Positions 1 through 12,900 of a stretch of 64,000 bases of DNA are shown here, piece after piece. Position 1 is the first letter of the stretch, and each line of letters begins with the position of its first letter. Origin of the DNA: Phallusia mammillata (Eukaryota > Chordata > Ascidiacea > Phlebobranchia > Ascidiidae); contig QLIY01000316.1 of the NCBI GenBank assembly GCA_003260075.1, forward strand, positions 1-64,000, written 5' to 3'. The notes beneath the pieces were generated by a model, which saw only the letters and a list, made by a program, of their open reading frames with translations, searched no databases and had not been told where the DNA came from. The position numbers and the translations under genes are program-made.

Positions 1-16
1 ATTTCCCACTAGTGGG

Positions 17-172
17 AAATTTCCCACCGGTTAAGAACCACTGCTATACAGTGTTCGGTTATATAATGATTAGGTGTTGCCCCCCCCCCTAATTTCCCTC
101 TAAAAACATTAAATTTCCCACCGGTTAAGAACCACTGATTTACAGTGTTCGGTTATATAATGATTAGTTGTT
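17..172 (+). repeat. Duplication around a ten-C spacer (window start)
   Basis: Copies 17-78 and 111-172, C-run 80-89. Both contain a GGTTAAGAACCACTG hAT-like end. Confidence 0.8.
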
Positions 173-430
173 ACACAACATAAAAAAATGTGAAATTTAC
201 TGCAGTTTGACGATACCAAACCGTTGTTGCAAATGAAAAGAAATTTGGCCGATTTATGCGGTTTTATGCAACGTAGATTAAAGAAGGAATATGCGCGATC
301 TGACTCCAAAATTAAAGAACTCTGAACGACACCTGACTAATAACAACTAGAACTGAAAACAAGGTTTATTAAACAAAATATAAATAAAACTACAACAAAC
401 GTGAAGTATAACGTTGGAGATAACTTTGTC

Positions 431-462
431 TAAAATAAGTAAGTAAGTGAGTAAGTAAGTGA
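431..462 (+). repeat. (TAAG)n microsatellite
   Basis: Short run of TAAG with one GTGAG interruption. Confidence 0.7.
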
Positions 463-642
463 CTCTATATCTACTGTGTTCTTGGGTTAGCAAACGCGAA
501 TATATAGTAAGCAACAACGTGGCATTGTAACTCGGGAAGGCGCATACAAGAAACGTTTTGCGATTCCGTAAGTGCTAGGGCGTGTAGTTTTAGAAAACGC
601 GACAGCTAAGGCCGCTAGAGTTTAAAGTAAATACAAAATTGT

Positions 643-652
643 CCCCCCCCCC
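643..652. repeat. Ten-C run without visible flanking duplication
   Basis: The only short run for which I could not find matching flanks within a few hundred bases. Confidence 0.85.
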
Positions 653-1730
653 ACGTGTCAGATGTGCCGCTAAAATAAAAATACACAAAAATATAAAATA
701 TGCATTGCTACACCATCGTTGAAAAGGTTTTGTACCTTGAATTGTTGTAATACTGGATATAACAACGTTTTGTTCCAGAGACAAATGATCTTTATAAACG
801 TCACTATCCACTGCACAGCTAACATATTCTTTTTTGCTGTCAAAGCCTTTGTCACCTCAACAAAAAGGAATTGCGTCTCATGAGAGTCATGACAGATAGT
901 CAAAAGATCTAACTCTAAAGGAACGCCCATGCCAACCCCTTATGTACTGTTGGGTTGGGCATGCTCACATATACTAACATGGCTATATTATCCTTCTGTT
1001 TGTTGACGAAGCCTTCCTATTGTGTTGTCAGAATTGTCCAAACTCAATGGTGAAAGGTAAACTCGTTGGGCGGTTTGTTAAGATTCCAAATTATTGCCAC
1101 AATAGGCAATTTAAACACGTTTTAACCCGAAATATCGATCAGTCTTAGAAATGTTTACCACTTTTTTGCCACTTGTAGATAATTACTTATTATTTTGCGG
1201 CTGAAACTTTGCATGGTTTTCTGCATGTACTGGTAATCAATCTTTTTAGAATTGAATTCTTCTTAATGCCCTTAAAATCCCCTATTTATGAGATCTACAA
1301 ATTCAGAACTTTTTTTGTTTTTACAGCTAGCAATATTGAAAAATCCTGTTTACTTGTGAAACAGTGTTTAGTTTTCCTGTCATCAACATGACCTAAATAT
1401 TTAAAAAAAATGGTCTTTAGTAAATCAGAACCTAACATCAATGTCATGTACTCAGTTTTGCCACCTTTACCTCCAACTTTACAAAAGTAGAAATTAGTTA
1501 TTTAAGAAACAACAACAGTTTGCATTTAGACCTGTGTATAATTCTAGTACATGCGAAAAAAAAGTGTCAAACAAAATGTACAAAGTCTCTGCCATACGAA
1601 TGAACTAAAATATTGCTGTCAACAGATTCAGACACAGTGGGTGAAGAAACAGACGCAGAAACGTTCAAAACAATATTGCTACGCGCACGAGTATTGTGAA
1701 AATCAGTTTTTGAATAAGACGTTCGTAAAT

Positions 1731-2596
1731 CTACAAGTGATTTCGATAACTCCTTGTCACGTCTAGTTTTTCGGTTTTCTGGAAGATAACGCTCGATGCA
1801 GTGGTTTGTGATACAGCTCAGCGATTGGGAGTGAACCATCACGTGATCAGAATTGAGGTCAAAGTTCGTAGATTGAGGCTGTGAAAAATAACTGGTAATA
1901 ACATGTGGTGAGTGCTTGGTGACCGGCTGATTTAACAATTTCATTATAGGCCTGGCGTATACTGTGATTTGTATATGAGTGTGTCGTAATCGCTGGTCAC
2001 CTATACCGCACATATATGAACATTGTCATAAGTATTAAATATATTCGCATTTTTTCGACTCAATAAATTTAATTTAAACGAACGAATTTATATTACAGGA
2101 AACACTATCTTTGTGGTAAAACTGAAAAATATATCGCATTCAGAAGTCAACGGTTTCAAAAGCGTTTCTTTATATACAGCATATTCGTTCCCGAATTAAC
2201 AAAACTTTTCAAAGAGGAGCGTACCTGGATACTTAAATCGCTTGTCACGCTCTCCTCAAATGTTCTTGGTGTGTCGAATGATACATCGAGAGTTTCAACT
2301 TCAACTGCGGGAATTTCAGAGGGCGAATCGGGTCGAAATTGTTCAATCGGCTCGTAGATGTTTTCTTCCGGCTCTTTTTCCTTCCGTCGTGCGCTTCCGT
2401 AGATATTTTGTTCCACTGATCTTCTTTGGCGTAAATTAGCCAAGCGCCTAGTACGTCGGATGGCCCATGCGATGTAGATTATTCCAATTATTGCAGCGAC
2501 ACCCAATATGACCCCTATGGCCACTATCGGTCCGTCCTGCTCCGGACTAAAGCTTCGGCAGTTTGTGCAACCGGGCGTTGAGACGTCATCAGACAT
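1731..2596 (-). CDS. Small single-pass membrane protein with tyrosine-motif tail (unrecognised)
   Basis: I do not recognise this protein. The main exon is 2225-2596, with the ATG at 2596. It encodes about 124 residues: a short Cys-containing N-terminus without a signal peptide, one hydrophobic segment at about residues 22-46, a stop-transfer cluster (RRTRR), then an acidic cytosolic tail with two NIY motifs. The second reads YEPI, close to the pYEEI type bound by Src-family SH2 domains. The exon ends at a CAG/GTACGC donor in phase 0. A good acceptor (TTCCAG) at 1779 would add 15 residues and a stop at 1731-1733. Without splicing the frame instead ends at 2156. The membrane topology is inferred. 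Upstream exons carrying a signal peptide cannot be excluded. Confidence 0.5.
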
Positions 2597-3917
2597 GCTT
2601 ATCACAATTGTTTCCCTTTATTTAGCCTAACTTTTGTCATTCTTTTCTAAAACAGAAGCATAAATGTTTGTCGAAACTGTAGTCCGATTTTTTTTACGCT
2701 GTTGTTAGTTTAAGTAAGTAATTTGCGTATGCATCTCTAATCTAAAGCAGGTTTAAACGAATCAAACTAAACAATTAAATGGTGTTATATTCAGTCATGA
2801 CTGTACATTTTATATGATTTAGCAGCAGTTTATTTTAAGAGTATCATTATTCTCAAATGAAGTATGTGTTTATAAATATTTAAACGTAAAGCCTAATGTC
2901 ACCCATATGACATTAAAAGACATTAGATACGATTAGTATTTGTAATTTGTCCCATGACTTCAGTAAATGAGTTCAAAACAGATGACTAACTATAGACACT
3001 CAAAGTTTTTTTACATTCGTTAATATCTTGCAATTCGGCTCATATTTCGTATTAGCCTACCGTTACCAATATATAAGAGTTTTACACCCCTGACAGTGGG
3101 CCATATGCACTATCGCTCTTTACAAATAAAAACAAAACCTTTTGACACAAAGACAATTGGCTGGAATCAAAACAGTCACTGCAGTATATACAGATCACAA
3201 GCCAGCATTTTATTTCCACCTGTACCTGGCAATCTTACAATGTTACGCAACTTAGATTTGAAATTACGGCCTATTGGAATAGTCATATAGCTGTGTGGGT
3301 AGCAACCCTTGAAGTGCATTTGGGCATAACGTGTGGCCATTTACATCCTAAATTTGGTCGACTAATAATAGTCGGTTCGTGTCGTAAGTATAATGTTCAA
3401 GCTTTATGCTTCGCTTTCAGTTACCTATTGGAGTGTGCTAGCTTGGGCTGTTCAATACCAATCAACTCTAGAGTCTAGACTCAATATAGACCATAGGTAG
3501 CCAACCTTTTTTTCTCAACAACCCCTTTGCGAGTTTTAATCGTAAAATTTACTTTCTTTAGCACACTGTAAGTTTTATTCCCGGTTTTAAGCCTCTGCTA
3601 AGACTTCGTTGGTTTTAAAATGACACAAAATTGGTTCTAATTTCTAAGTATACGAAGTTAACCCCACAATAATTCTAAGTTTGGGGAAAACTTTGGTCTT
3701 AAAAGCTTGACTTAAAAGCGGCTTGTATCAGTACAATTCTTAATCAGTGAATTTTAAGACATTCTTGGGTGTGCCAAAATTACTTTTTTACTTCATTTCA
3801 TTTATTCACATTTTGCTATATGTAGATCGTCACTACTTATACTTATGTCATAGATATCGGCTTAAAATTGTGTTTGTACAGTAGTGTTTGTTGAATTCAC
3901 CTTCCTTCTGAAATAAT

Positions 3918-4216
3918 CTAATTACCGTCTTAGAAACTCACTAGACCCAACTGCCTTTAATTTATACGTTACGTGTTGTACAAACCTACATGCTAATAAA
4001 CTGGGGAAAACTTTTCCTACAATAATAACACACTGAAAAAACCTAATTAATCGAACGGCTCTCCCCCCCCCCCTAATTACCGTCTTAGAAACTCACTAGA
4101 CCCAACTGCCTTTAATTTATAAGTTACGTGCTGTACAAACCTACATGCTAATAGACCAGGAAAACTTTTCCCACAATAATAACACACTGAAAAAACCTAA
4201 TTAATCGAACAGCTCT
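3918..4216 (+). repeat. Duplication around a C-spacer (intergenic)
   Basis: Copies 3918-4062 and 4073-4216, C-run 4063-4073, with scattered substitutions between copies. Confidence 0.88.
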
Positions 4217-4576
4217 GTGCTTTCCCAACTAATTCAAACCGCAACACGGTTATTGTGATGTCACTCATTGTTTGGTCACGGTTCAGCGAAAGTAGAAAAA
4301 ATGGAGTTGAATGTGGAAGCGAAGGCTCGGCCCTAAGCATCTGTTCACAAATACGGTTGACTGATTAATACCGTTGGACCCTGAAACCGTTACCGATGAT
4401 TTGAAACCGACCACTGTGACCAACCACGTGGTATCTGGATTTCCTTTGCAACAAAGAAGGCTACTTATAAGTTGTTGCCGCATAATATTATGTGTGGACA
4501 ATACAATCTTAAGACACTAGGCCAGTGGTTCTTAACTCATTGTATGTTTGGACAATAGAATCTTAAGACACTAGGC

Positions 4577-4906
4577 CAGTGGCTCTTAACTCATTTCAGA
4601 CCATAGACCACCAGTTCAATTGAATGAATATCGTGGGCCAGTCCATCGTTAAGTAAGGATATGCAAAGCATCCACCACAAGCATATTGGTTCAAGATATA
4701 TTCCTCCAATACAGAATTTCGGGCACTGATATCAAACAACTGACAGCTAACTAAATGGCCAGTAACTTGGATATACATTTTCGTACAGAATATTCAATAA
4801 ATTATATGCAACTATTCGCATTTTATCACCACATATATTTAACCTTCTGTGAATCACCCAAAAAGTCATCAGGGGCCAATAGCGGTCCAACAGTTGAGAA
4901 CCACTG
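4577..4906. mobile_element. hAT-like MITE
   Basis: Ends CAGTGG(C/T)TCTTAAC and its inverse GTTGAGAACCACTG are flanked by CACTAGGC and CTCTAGGC (7 of 8 bases), an 8-bp target-site duplication as in hAT elements. There is no coding sequence. The left end and its flank are also tandemly repeated about 55 bases upstream (4491-4540). Confidence 0.65.
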
Positions 4907-5986
4907 CTCTAGGCCAAAAAAGCACCATTTGGCCTAAAACATTTTCTGATTCCAAAACAATTAAGAATCAAGCCAGCAGGCCAAATAGTCACCTTTGTAT
5001 GTCTTTTAGTTGAAACTAATAGGAGGTTACACAAAAATCGTAAATTTTCGACGTCAGCAAGTCACATAAGATTTGCATTGTGCTGACATCACGTAACGGT
5101 CATTTAACGTGCTTCAAATCTTACTGCTTAAATATCAAACTTGTTTGCGTGAAATGTATACCATTTGTTAGTAGGAGGCTATACCTGCTGAAACGAAGTC
5201 CTTCATTCGGACACGAACACTTTGAAACACATGTGTAAAATGTCGATAACACAACACAAAATCTATGCAGTTTCGTAACAAAAGTAACTTTATTTTTAGG
5301 AGGCAGAAATTGAAAACATTTATACAGCTTGGGTACACAATTAAAGCCTAATTCAGTTACAAGTAAGAATAGCTTGTGTAAGGTGGTTTTGCAATTAGTA
5401 GAGTACAGAGATTGGTTATGTGTCGTACACTGGTATACACGATGTACGGCAGTAATAGCGCACGACAGGCTGTAACAATGCGTTGTGACGGAAACAGGAA
5501 TGATATCATCCCCAACGATTTCCGTTCTAAATGCTCGACGAACGTTTGAGCGCTACACAGTACACCTGATTAGATTCTTTGCCTTTTTGTTAATAACCTG
5601 ATGAAGCTTTAGGGCCGTAGTTATAATATTTGTTGATGTTTTATTGCTAGAGGTAGAAATCTTGGTCGGTTTAGGTTATAGATTAGGAAAGATATTGAAC
5701 GTGATCATTTATAGTGCAAAGTATATTTCAAAATGTCTTGTATTTTAACCACTTTGAATCAGCATTTAATGTAGTTGAGGTTGCTAGATTGTGTTAGTAA
5801 AAAGAATCTTGATGTCGTTTGAAGTGTTAATAAACAACTGCATGTGTTTAAAAGAAAAAACATCTTTAGCAAAAAAATCATGTTTTATTTTATAGGTCAA
5901 CCCATTAGCTACGTCATCAAACACGACGTAGCTGTTTATTGTTAATTACCAAATTTAGTGACATTATAAGGTGGAGGAGGTGGAAA

Positions 5987-6929
5987 ATGACAATGTTTCT
6001 TCAGATGAAAAACTTTGCGATCGTTGCTGTTCTGATTGCAACGGTTGGAGCAGGTACAAATTTGCTTTGATTCGTAATAACAACCCTCAGACTTTACATT
6101 TACAAATAGAACCATCCTGTGGTTAAGGGCTAAATGAACCTTGTGTGTAGATTTAAAATCATGAAGATAATTAAGTCATTTGTCATTAATAGTGCAAGAT
6201 ATTTAGGAAAACATAACTCGTATTAATGTAAAAGCATAGAGCCAATAAACGATAAGCTGCAGAGAGTGCACATTGTTCCGACCTATAAGGTCTCATCAGT
6301 GCAGCTGGTGACGACGACGAGAGATCGGCCGCATTGGCTAGTGTAGCCATCGTATTTAAACTCAAAAATAAAATCACCTATATCGTTGTTTTGTAGATGA
6401 AGACTATTAGAAACCTTATGCACAAAATTAAATGGCATAATATTTTTTATTAACTTTAATGACTTGAAACGGTATTGGTCTGTATAAAAAATAACCTTGT
6501 CAATATTCATTGTGCATCTTTAAGCAAGTATCCAGATTAGAACAGTTAGGTTAGAAAGTAGATTAGAACAATTAATTTTTGATTTACTCGATCTGTTGAT
6601 TGATATTACTTTTTTTTGTCACAGCTGTTCGACAAAAACGTGGAATTCCCGATGTATGGCCGCCAAACGACCCAGATTTCAGTGAGTTACAAATTTGCTA
6701 AAGATTGCATTTACACCTTTTTGTCTGTTTTCAATTTTTCATCTGTTTTTTAAATCACCAACGGCATCGCGTCAATAGATTCTATACAATTAGGGCCTAC
6801 AAATACATAGAAACCTACTTGTTTTTGCAGGACTAACCAAAACCCGAAATTGCAAGTGAGAAATATGTCCCTTTTAAAAAAATCTACCATGATGAAATTT
6901 AGACACAAATCTGGCCAAGTTTAAAAACT

Positions 6930-6998
<69 letters not shown>

Positions 6999-9900
6999 TT
7001 TTTTTTTTATCTTGGATGTCATGCCTCATGCCAAAATTACTTACACAGTGTATTAAGTCAGACCCAATTTTTAAGAACCCTAAGCCTAAACCCGGCCTGA
7101 AAAACCCGGTCCGACTTACAACTCTGCCCTCCTCCAAAAAAGCGGTAACTAAAATAAATGCACTTTTTACAGTTTGGGTTAAAGACGTCGATTTGGGTGG
7201 TGAGGTCAATGTGGATTGTCGGACGTTCTCCGTCGACATGAAGTAAGTGAAATCAAAAAAAAATGTGCTTAAATTCAAGTTCCGTAAAAATGCCCTTGGT
7301 TCAAGTTACAAGTATTCGCGTTATTGGCCGAGTCACATATCTGTAAGTCTTAAACTACGTGTTTTCATCATGAAATATATGCCACGCACCTAAAAATAAT
7401 TATTATCTTTCACCTTAGCATAGCAATGTAGAAAAGTTATTGCGCAGAAACCTATTTTTTGAACGTAATTCTACATGAACTAAATTCTGTGGAAAACTAA
7501 AGGAAACAATTTAAAATAAATACGTTAAATTACCATGATCAGATAACATGGCTTGGAATGGCTGCGAAAAAATGATAGGTTGCAAGCAACTGTAATTAAG
7601 TCTTTTTGACTCCAGTTGTCAAATTAGGGCAAGTGCATGTGCAAAAACCTATACATTGACAAAAGAAACACACCTTGTCCAAAAAAGCAAAACGCACAAT
7701 AGGTTATAACAGGGCTAGCTTCTTTATTCGTTTTTTACTGTTTGCCTTATGGCAGTTTTCAAACATAAAATTGCTTCAAGACCATTTACCAACAAACCAT
7801 GCTATACTTTTCTCTCATGGGTAAACTTTCAAGGGTAAAAAAACACTAACATATAGTTTTTCTGATCGTTTACGGTTTATATTGGTAGTGTTTCGGCTTC
7901 CTACATTGAGGAACAAGGACTTGGACTGGTTGATCATGTTGTGTTGGTGGACGAAAATGGTGAACCATTTGAAAACGAAATGTGTCAGACAGACGACATT
8001 GAAGATGGTTACTACAAATTGGAATTGTATGGAAAACTTGGTCTCTGTTCAAAAAACATTGAGGTTGGTTGGTTTTATCTTGTACTGCATTTGTTTTTCA
8101 CAAAGTTAAACCTTCACAAAAACTCGCTTCAATTTTGAAACACAATTTGAGAAAACTGTCTGCAAACCTAAATACTTCGACGTGAAATCAATCGATTGAG
8201 CGGTATTTGACCCTCTGACAGGCATTCTTAATTTTATTGTTGTTTTTAATCCATGCTTTCACAGAAACTGACGATGGCAATAGGCGAAATATATATTTTC
8301 TTTAGAATTATTGATTGATTCTGCTTCTTTGAAAACCTGTTGTCATATTTAGAGTTCTAAATTACTCTAAAGTATCTTACTCTAAAAAAACATAGGACCA
8401 AAGTAAGCTAAATTATTCACTATATTTCACAGGTCGTTAACACCGACATATACGTCCATTATTCAATGTGTTTTGTGCCCGAACAAGGAGAAGGCGTCAT
8501 CAGCCGTCACAATTCCGTCACAGTCGACGTACAGTGCGTATACGATAGTGACGTCATAACGAGCATTGACCTAGAGCCGCTGCCCAGGTACGGACTCGTT
8601 TCCCTTTATACCGACGTCACTCGTCACATGATGTTTCGCTACTTTTTTTGACGATAAAGTTTAAATTTTGCCGTGAAACCATTACAGCCTTTCTAAAATG
8701 CTTGAAATAATATGTTTTTTTCTTTTTTTTACTCCCCAGACTTTCCCGCGTTAATTTCACACGTTAACAAAAATAAATGTGAACTGGTAGGTGTATAGTG
8801 GTTCTTAACCTGTGGATAATTACCCTCTGAGGGCTAATTTGACATTTTCTGGGAGTAGTTGCATCAATATATTTTAGTTCCATGAAGCGTTTCCTTCTGT
8901 GACGTCATAATTGCATATAAATTTTTTACATTCTACTTTTTTGGTTGTTTTATAGCGACAAGGACAAAAATAGGTTTACAACAAAACAGCTTTAAAATAA
9001 AATCATTAATGATTAACATCTGCATCACAATTAACTATATCACATATTTCTCTTATTTAACAAATTTGTCATTCAACTAGTATGATGCTAAACAAAATAC
9101 TAGTTATTTTTCACCAGAACGGTAGGACTTCTTTAGAGTATTAAAAATGAAGTATGCAAGTTCTTGAAAAAACAGCTAGTATTTTGTTTAGCATCACACC
9201 AGTTAAATAACAAACATGCAACCTGGTGGACGAAACGCTTGTTCAATATTTCTCATAGCTTTATACAGTATCTAATTAAAATGTTACTTGCTGAAGGGCC
9301 CGGGACGTTTCCGTCGGCGCAAATACTGGCATGTTTTCTGTGAGAATGAGACGATACCAAGCGTCTGCGTTTATTGCCACTACAAATAAACGCACTGCAC
9401 TGGTTGGCAATCCAATATACATCGGCGTGTCTCTGGAAAGCGCAGATGAAACCGACCTTATTATGCGGGTAAACACTTACTATTTCTGTATAAATACGTT
9501 CATGCTTGGATCAGCCCTGCAGCGTCCATGCGATCACGGCATACTTCATAAATCAGAGTACGACAGACCAATTGAAGGCGTTATATACCGAATCCGGTCA
9601 CCAAGCATTCCTACATGGCAAGGCACAGACCAGAAAAAGCTAGCCTGAGGTGGGATTTGAACCTACGATAGGAGTCTTTCCGAGACTCGCATTTCATGGG
9701 AACGCTTAGGAGACCGGCTTGTGGTTCGGTATGACGCCTTCATTGGGCCTTGCGTAATGATTTATTTTGCATGAAGCGACTTAATTTTTTTATTGGAAAG
9801 TATTAAAATTCACAGACAACCAAAAAGGTCGGTTGCTTTTAAGCGATTTATTACCTTTTGGGCTACGATGTACCAGAACCGGTCTTTTTCTGGTACATTT

Positions 9901-12900
9901 CATTGTGGCCAGGTATTTTCGCAAACAAAAATTTGGTATGGTGTTTTGAAAATACCTAAAATGGTAACACATATATTCCGTGGTGGGATTCAATTTTTTT
10001 GTCAGCTTTTTCTCTATCTTAAACGTCATATTTTTCAGCCGGTTTTGTTACAAAAAGTACATTGACAGCAACCAGTGATGCTAACTGGTTCGCTGATCTC
10101 ATAAAAAATCCTTTGACAGTAACCAGTAATGCTAACCGGTTCGCTGATCTCATCAAATTTAGTGAGACGGTTCTATAGAACCGGTGCGAACCGACTGAAT
10201 CCCACCACTGCAAATATTGCACCGTATTTTCTGAAAAGATACGTCAAAACCGAAATTTTGACATTTCTGTCAAACTTTTGAATTGAAATTGGTAATTTTC
10301 ATGTGAGATGATATTTATATAACGTATAGCACAAATTTGTTGTGTAAAAGATATTGTTTTGTTGCAGAATTCAATTTGCTGGGTTTCTTCAGCATCCGAA
10401 GGAACAGAACCACTTGCCAATGACTACATCGTCACAACAGACGGGTAAACCACGAACTGTTTGAGTATACACACACATATTTTATCTGAAGTATCCAATA
10501 CATAGGGTTGCCATCGACATAGACCCAAAAATAAGGACAAATGAAAAATTAAATTCTCATACAAAACGATCAAATTTTTGCATTTATACGAGCCAGGACG
10601 CATCATATGCCATATTTTTTTGCCAGAAACAATCCGTTCCAGCAATTTCGTGTTTGTGAAACATGCTTTATGCATCTCACAGCAGCTCAGGTCTAGGTAT
10701 ACTTTTACTTAATGCAGAAATTTGAACTGTAATTGTCGAAAAGTTTGAAGTCCACGTGTATTTTTTTAAATGCAAAAGTCGTTGATTTTTTTCCTCTTTA
10801 ACGCGATTTCAAAAACTAAAAAACAAATTTTAATTTCTAATTTTTCAAATTTGGTAGCAATAAAGAGCTTGGTAACATTCGTGCACGTTAATCCCTATTT
10901 AAACGAAGCTAAGTTACATTTCAACCGCGACTTCCAATTTCACTTGTAATCTTCTCAAACACAAACTGACTATAGCCTTGTGAACCTGCTTTTCAAATCC
11001 ACCAAAAATTTTTCTCTTGTAGAAAAACTATTTTATAGGATTATAAAATTACTGTTCCAGCCTTTTTTTTTTTTTCACGGGTTTCGAACCCAGGACTCTC
11101 CCGGGGACGAATCCCGATCAGGGTTTTTTATGTCTGTATATGGGTCAGGCGCGCCGGACCATTCGGCCAAGTTCCTGCCTTTTCTAATAAAACAGATACG
11201 TTTGCACTCGCTAGCGACACCTAACGACTTACATTTATTTATAGGTGTTCCAACTCGGAGGAAGAACAGCATGAAAACGACGTCGTGTTTTATAACACCG
11301 GTCGTTTGTTTGACTTCTCATTTGGCGCTTACTACCAGACTTTGGCCCCACGTACCCCAATGTACGTGCATTGCATAATGGATGTGTGTTCTCGGGACGG
11401 TCATGGCGAAGAGTGCGAAGTTCAGGTACGTGGACAATTAAAAGAAATACTGGTCCGATTTGCCTCAAGATACCGTTGTGTTTCTGTTGTTCAGATTTTA
11501 CAATTTTCTTAAATTTTTGGAAGATTTGAAACATTATATTTTCATCTAAAGAGGGCGTTTTTTTAAAAAAACAAACAAGACCCCCCCCCCCCACCCTTGT
11601 GTTTCTGTTGTTCAGATTTTACAATTAAAAAATTTTTGGAAGATTTAAAACATTATATTTTCATCTAAAGAGGGCGTATTTTTTTTAAACAAAACAAGAC
11701 GTTTGATGCAAGTTAGTAATCGCGGTCTTATATTACAGGCCCAAACTAAAACATATAATTGTAGCCATAATTAATTAGGTACAAAAATTGGATTAAATAA
11801 AAGTTGGTGATTGATGACTGTTTATGTCCAAAATCCCCTTCCAAATAGTGATTTGCTTTCTGCTATATCGTTTTCCCCATCATATGTGTATTTGTAATTG
11901 ATCTGAGCCTGTGCAGCTTAGTGTGTAGGCCTATGCGCGAGCAGTGCCGGATTAAGGGTCTGCTGGCCTGTAGGCAATTTTATAAGTGGCCCGAAAATCA
12001 GGGTTGCCAACAAAAAAATTAGAATTATCAGTGTTGCCAAATCATTGTCGCAAAGATTGTTGTTGTTTAAGTGGCCTGGATTTTTTACTGGCCTGCAGGC
12101 ACGTGCCTACTTTGCCTAATGGTTAATCCGGCTCTGTGCGCGAGCCCCGGAAAGATTTTTGTCATGGGTTAAACCCCACCACAGGCTAGATTTTTCTTGA
12201 CTATGCCTAATTGCCATGTGGAAATGCTTGTTGGCCGCCTGATTCCGTACTACACGACTTCAATAGGCCTCTTGTACAATGTTGTGTAATAAAACAGAAT
12301 AGAATTTTGGAGTGAGAAACCCAATTCCCGAATCCTACAACGTTGTTTTCGTTCGATTCGCATGTAGAGTTCTTACAAAATAGGTTTTAGGAGTAATACT
12401 ATAAACACTTCGCCAAAAAATCCCCCCCCCCACAGAATAGAATTTTGGAGTGAGAAACCCAATTCCCGAATCCTACAACATTGTTTTCGTTCGATCCGCA
12501 TGTAGAGTTCTTACAAAATAGGTTTTAGGAGTAATGCTATAAACACTTCGCCAAAAAAATGAACATTATTTCTCAGGTTTGCGATGCAAAGAGGAAAAAG
12601 CGATCCTTTTCTGAAACAGCAAAAAGCGCCAACACACGTCACGTGACCTTTGGACCGCTGGAAATAAGCGAGCCAAACAAGTGTCGTCAGGTACGTTGCT
12701 ATGAACCTCCGTCTGTGCCGTTTGTGGTTTCCTAGGGCAATGAATAAATTTGTGGACTGGTCCAACGAAAAGCCTCTAAGTTAAACAAAAATACTCGCAC
12801 TTTTAATAAATTTACGCATAATATATGTTTGCTTTTTGACCAAACATTTCCAAACTGTTGTATTAGTTCTTCGTTGAAAACATATTTTTAAAAAGCCTTT

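Larger units (their letters stand above)
173..1730. other. Noncoding stretch at the window start
   Basis: No convincing exon. It holds a TAAG microsatellite and one ten-C run. It could be 3' flank of the minus-strand gene at 1731-2596. Confidence 0.5.
2606..5986. other. Intergenic region between the membrane-protein and ZP genes
   Basis: No coding evidence. It contains the duplication at 3918-4216 and the hAT-like MITE at 4577-4906. The last kilobase should hold divergent regulatory DNA, and an acceptor-like site at 5895 may mark a 5' UTR exon of the ZP gene. Confidence 0.55.

Noticed and set aside
1567..2013. 148-residue minus-strand frame
   Set aside because: Partly plausible composition, but the only good acceptor (1779) enters from phase 0 into a different frame that stops at 1731. 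The long frame would need an entry phase that the upstream donor does not supply.
6874..7278. Minus-strand frame with a long poly-Gly segment
   Set aside because: It exists only because the 68-C run is translated. The flanks show no family or splice support. The same applies to the frames across 24481-24548, 34383-34449, 41862-41949 and 52609-52692.
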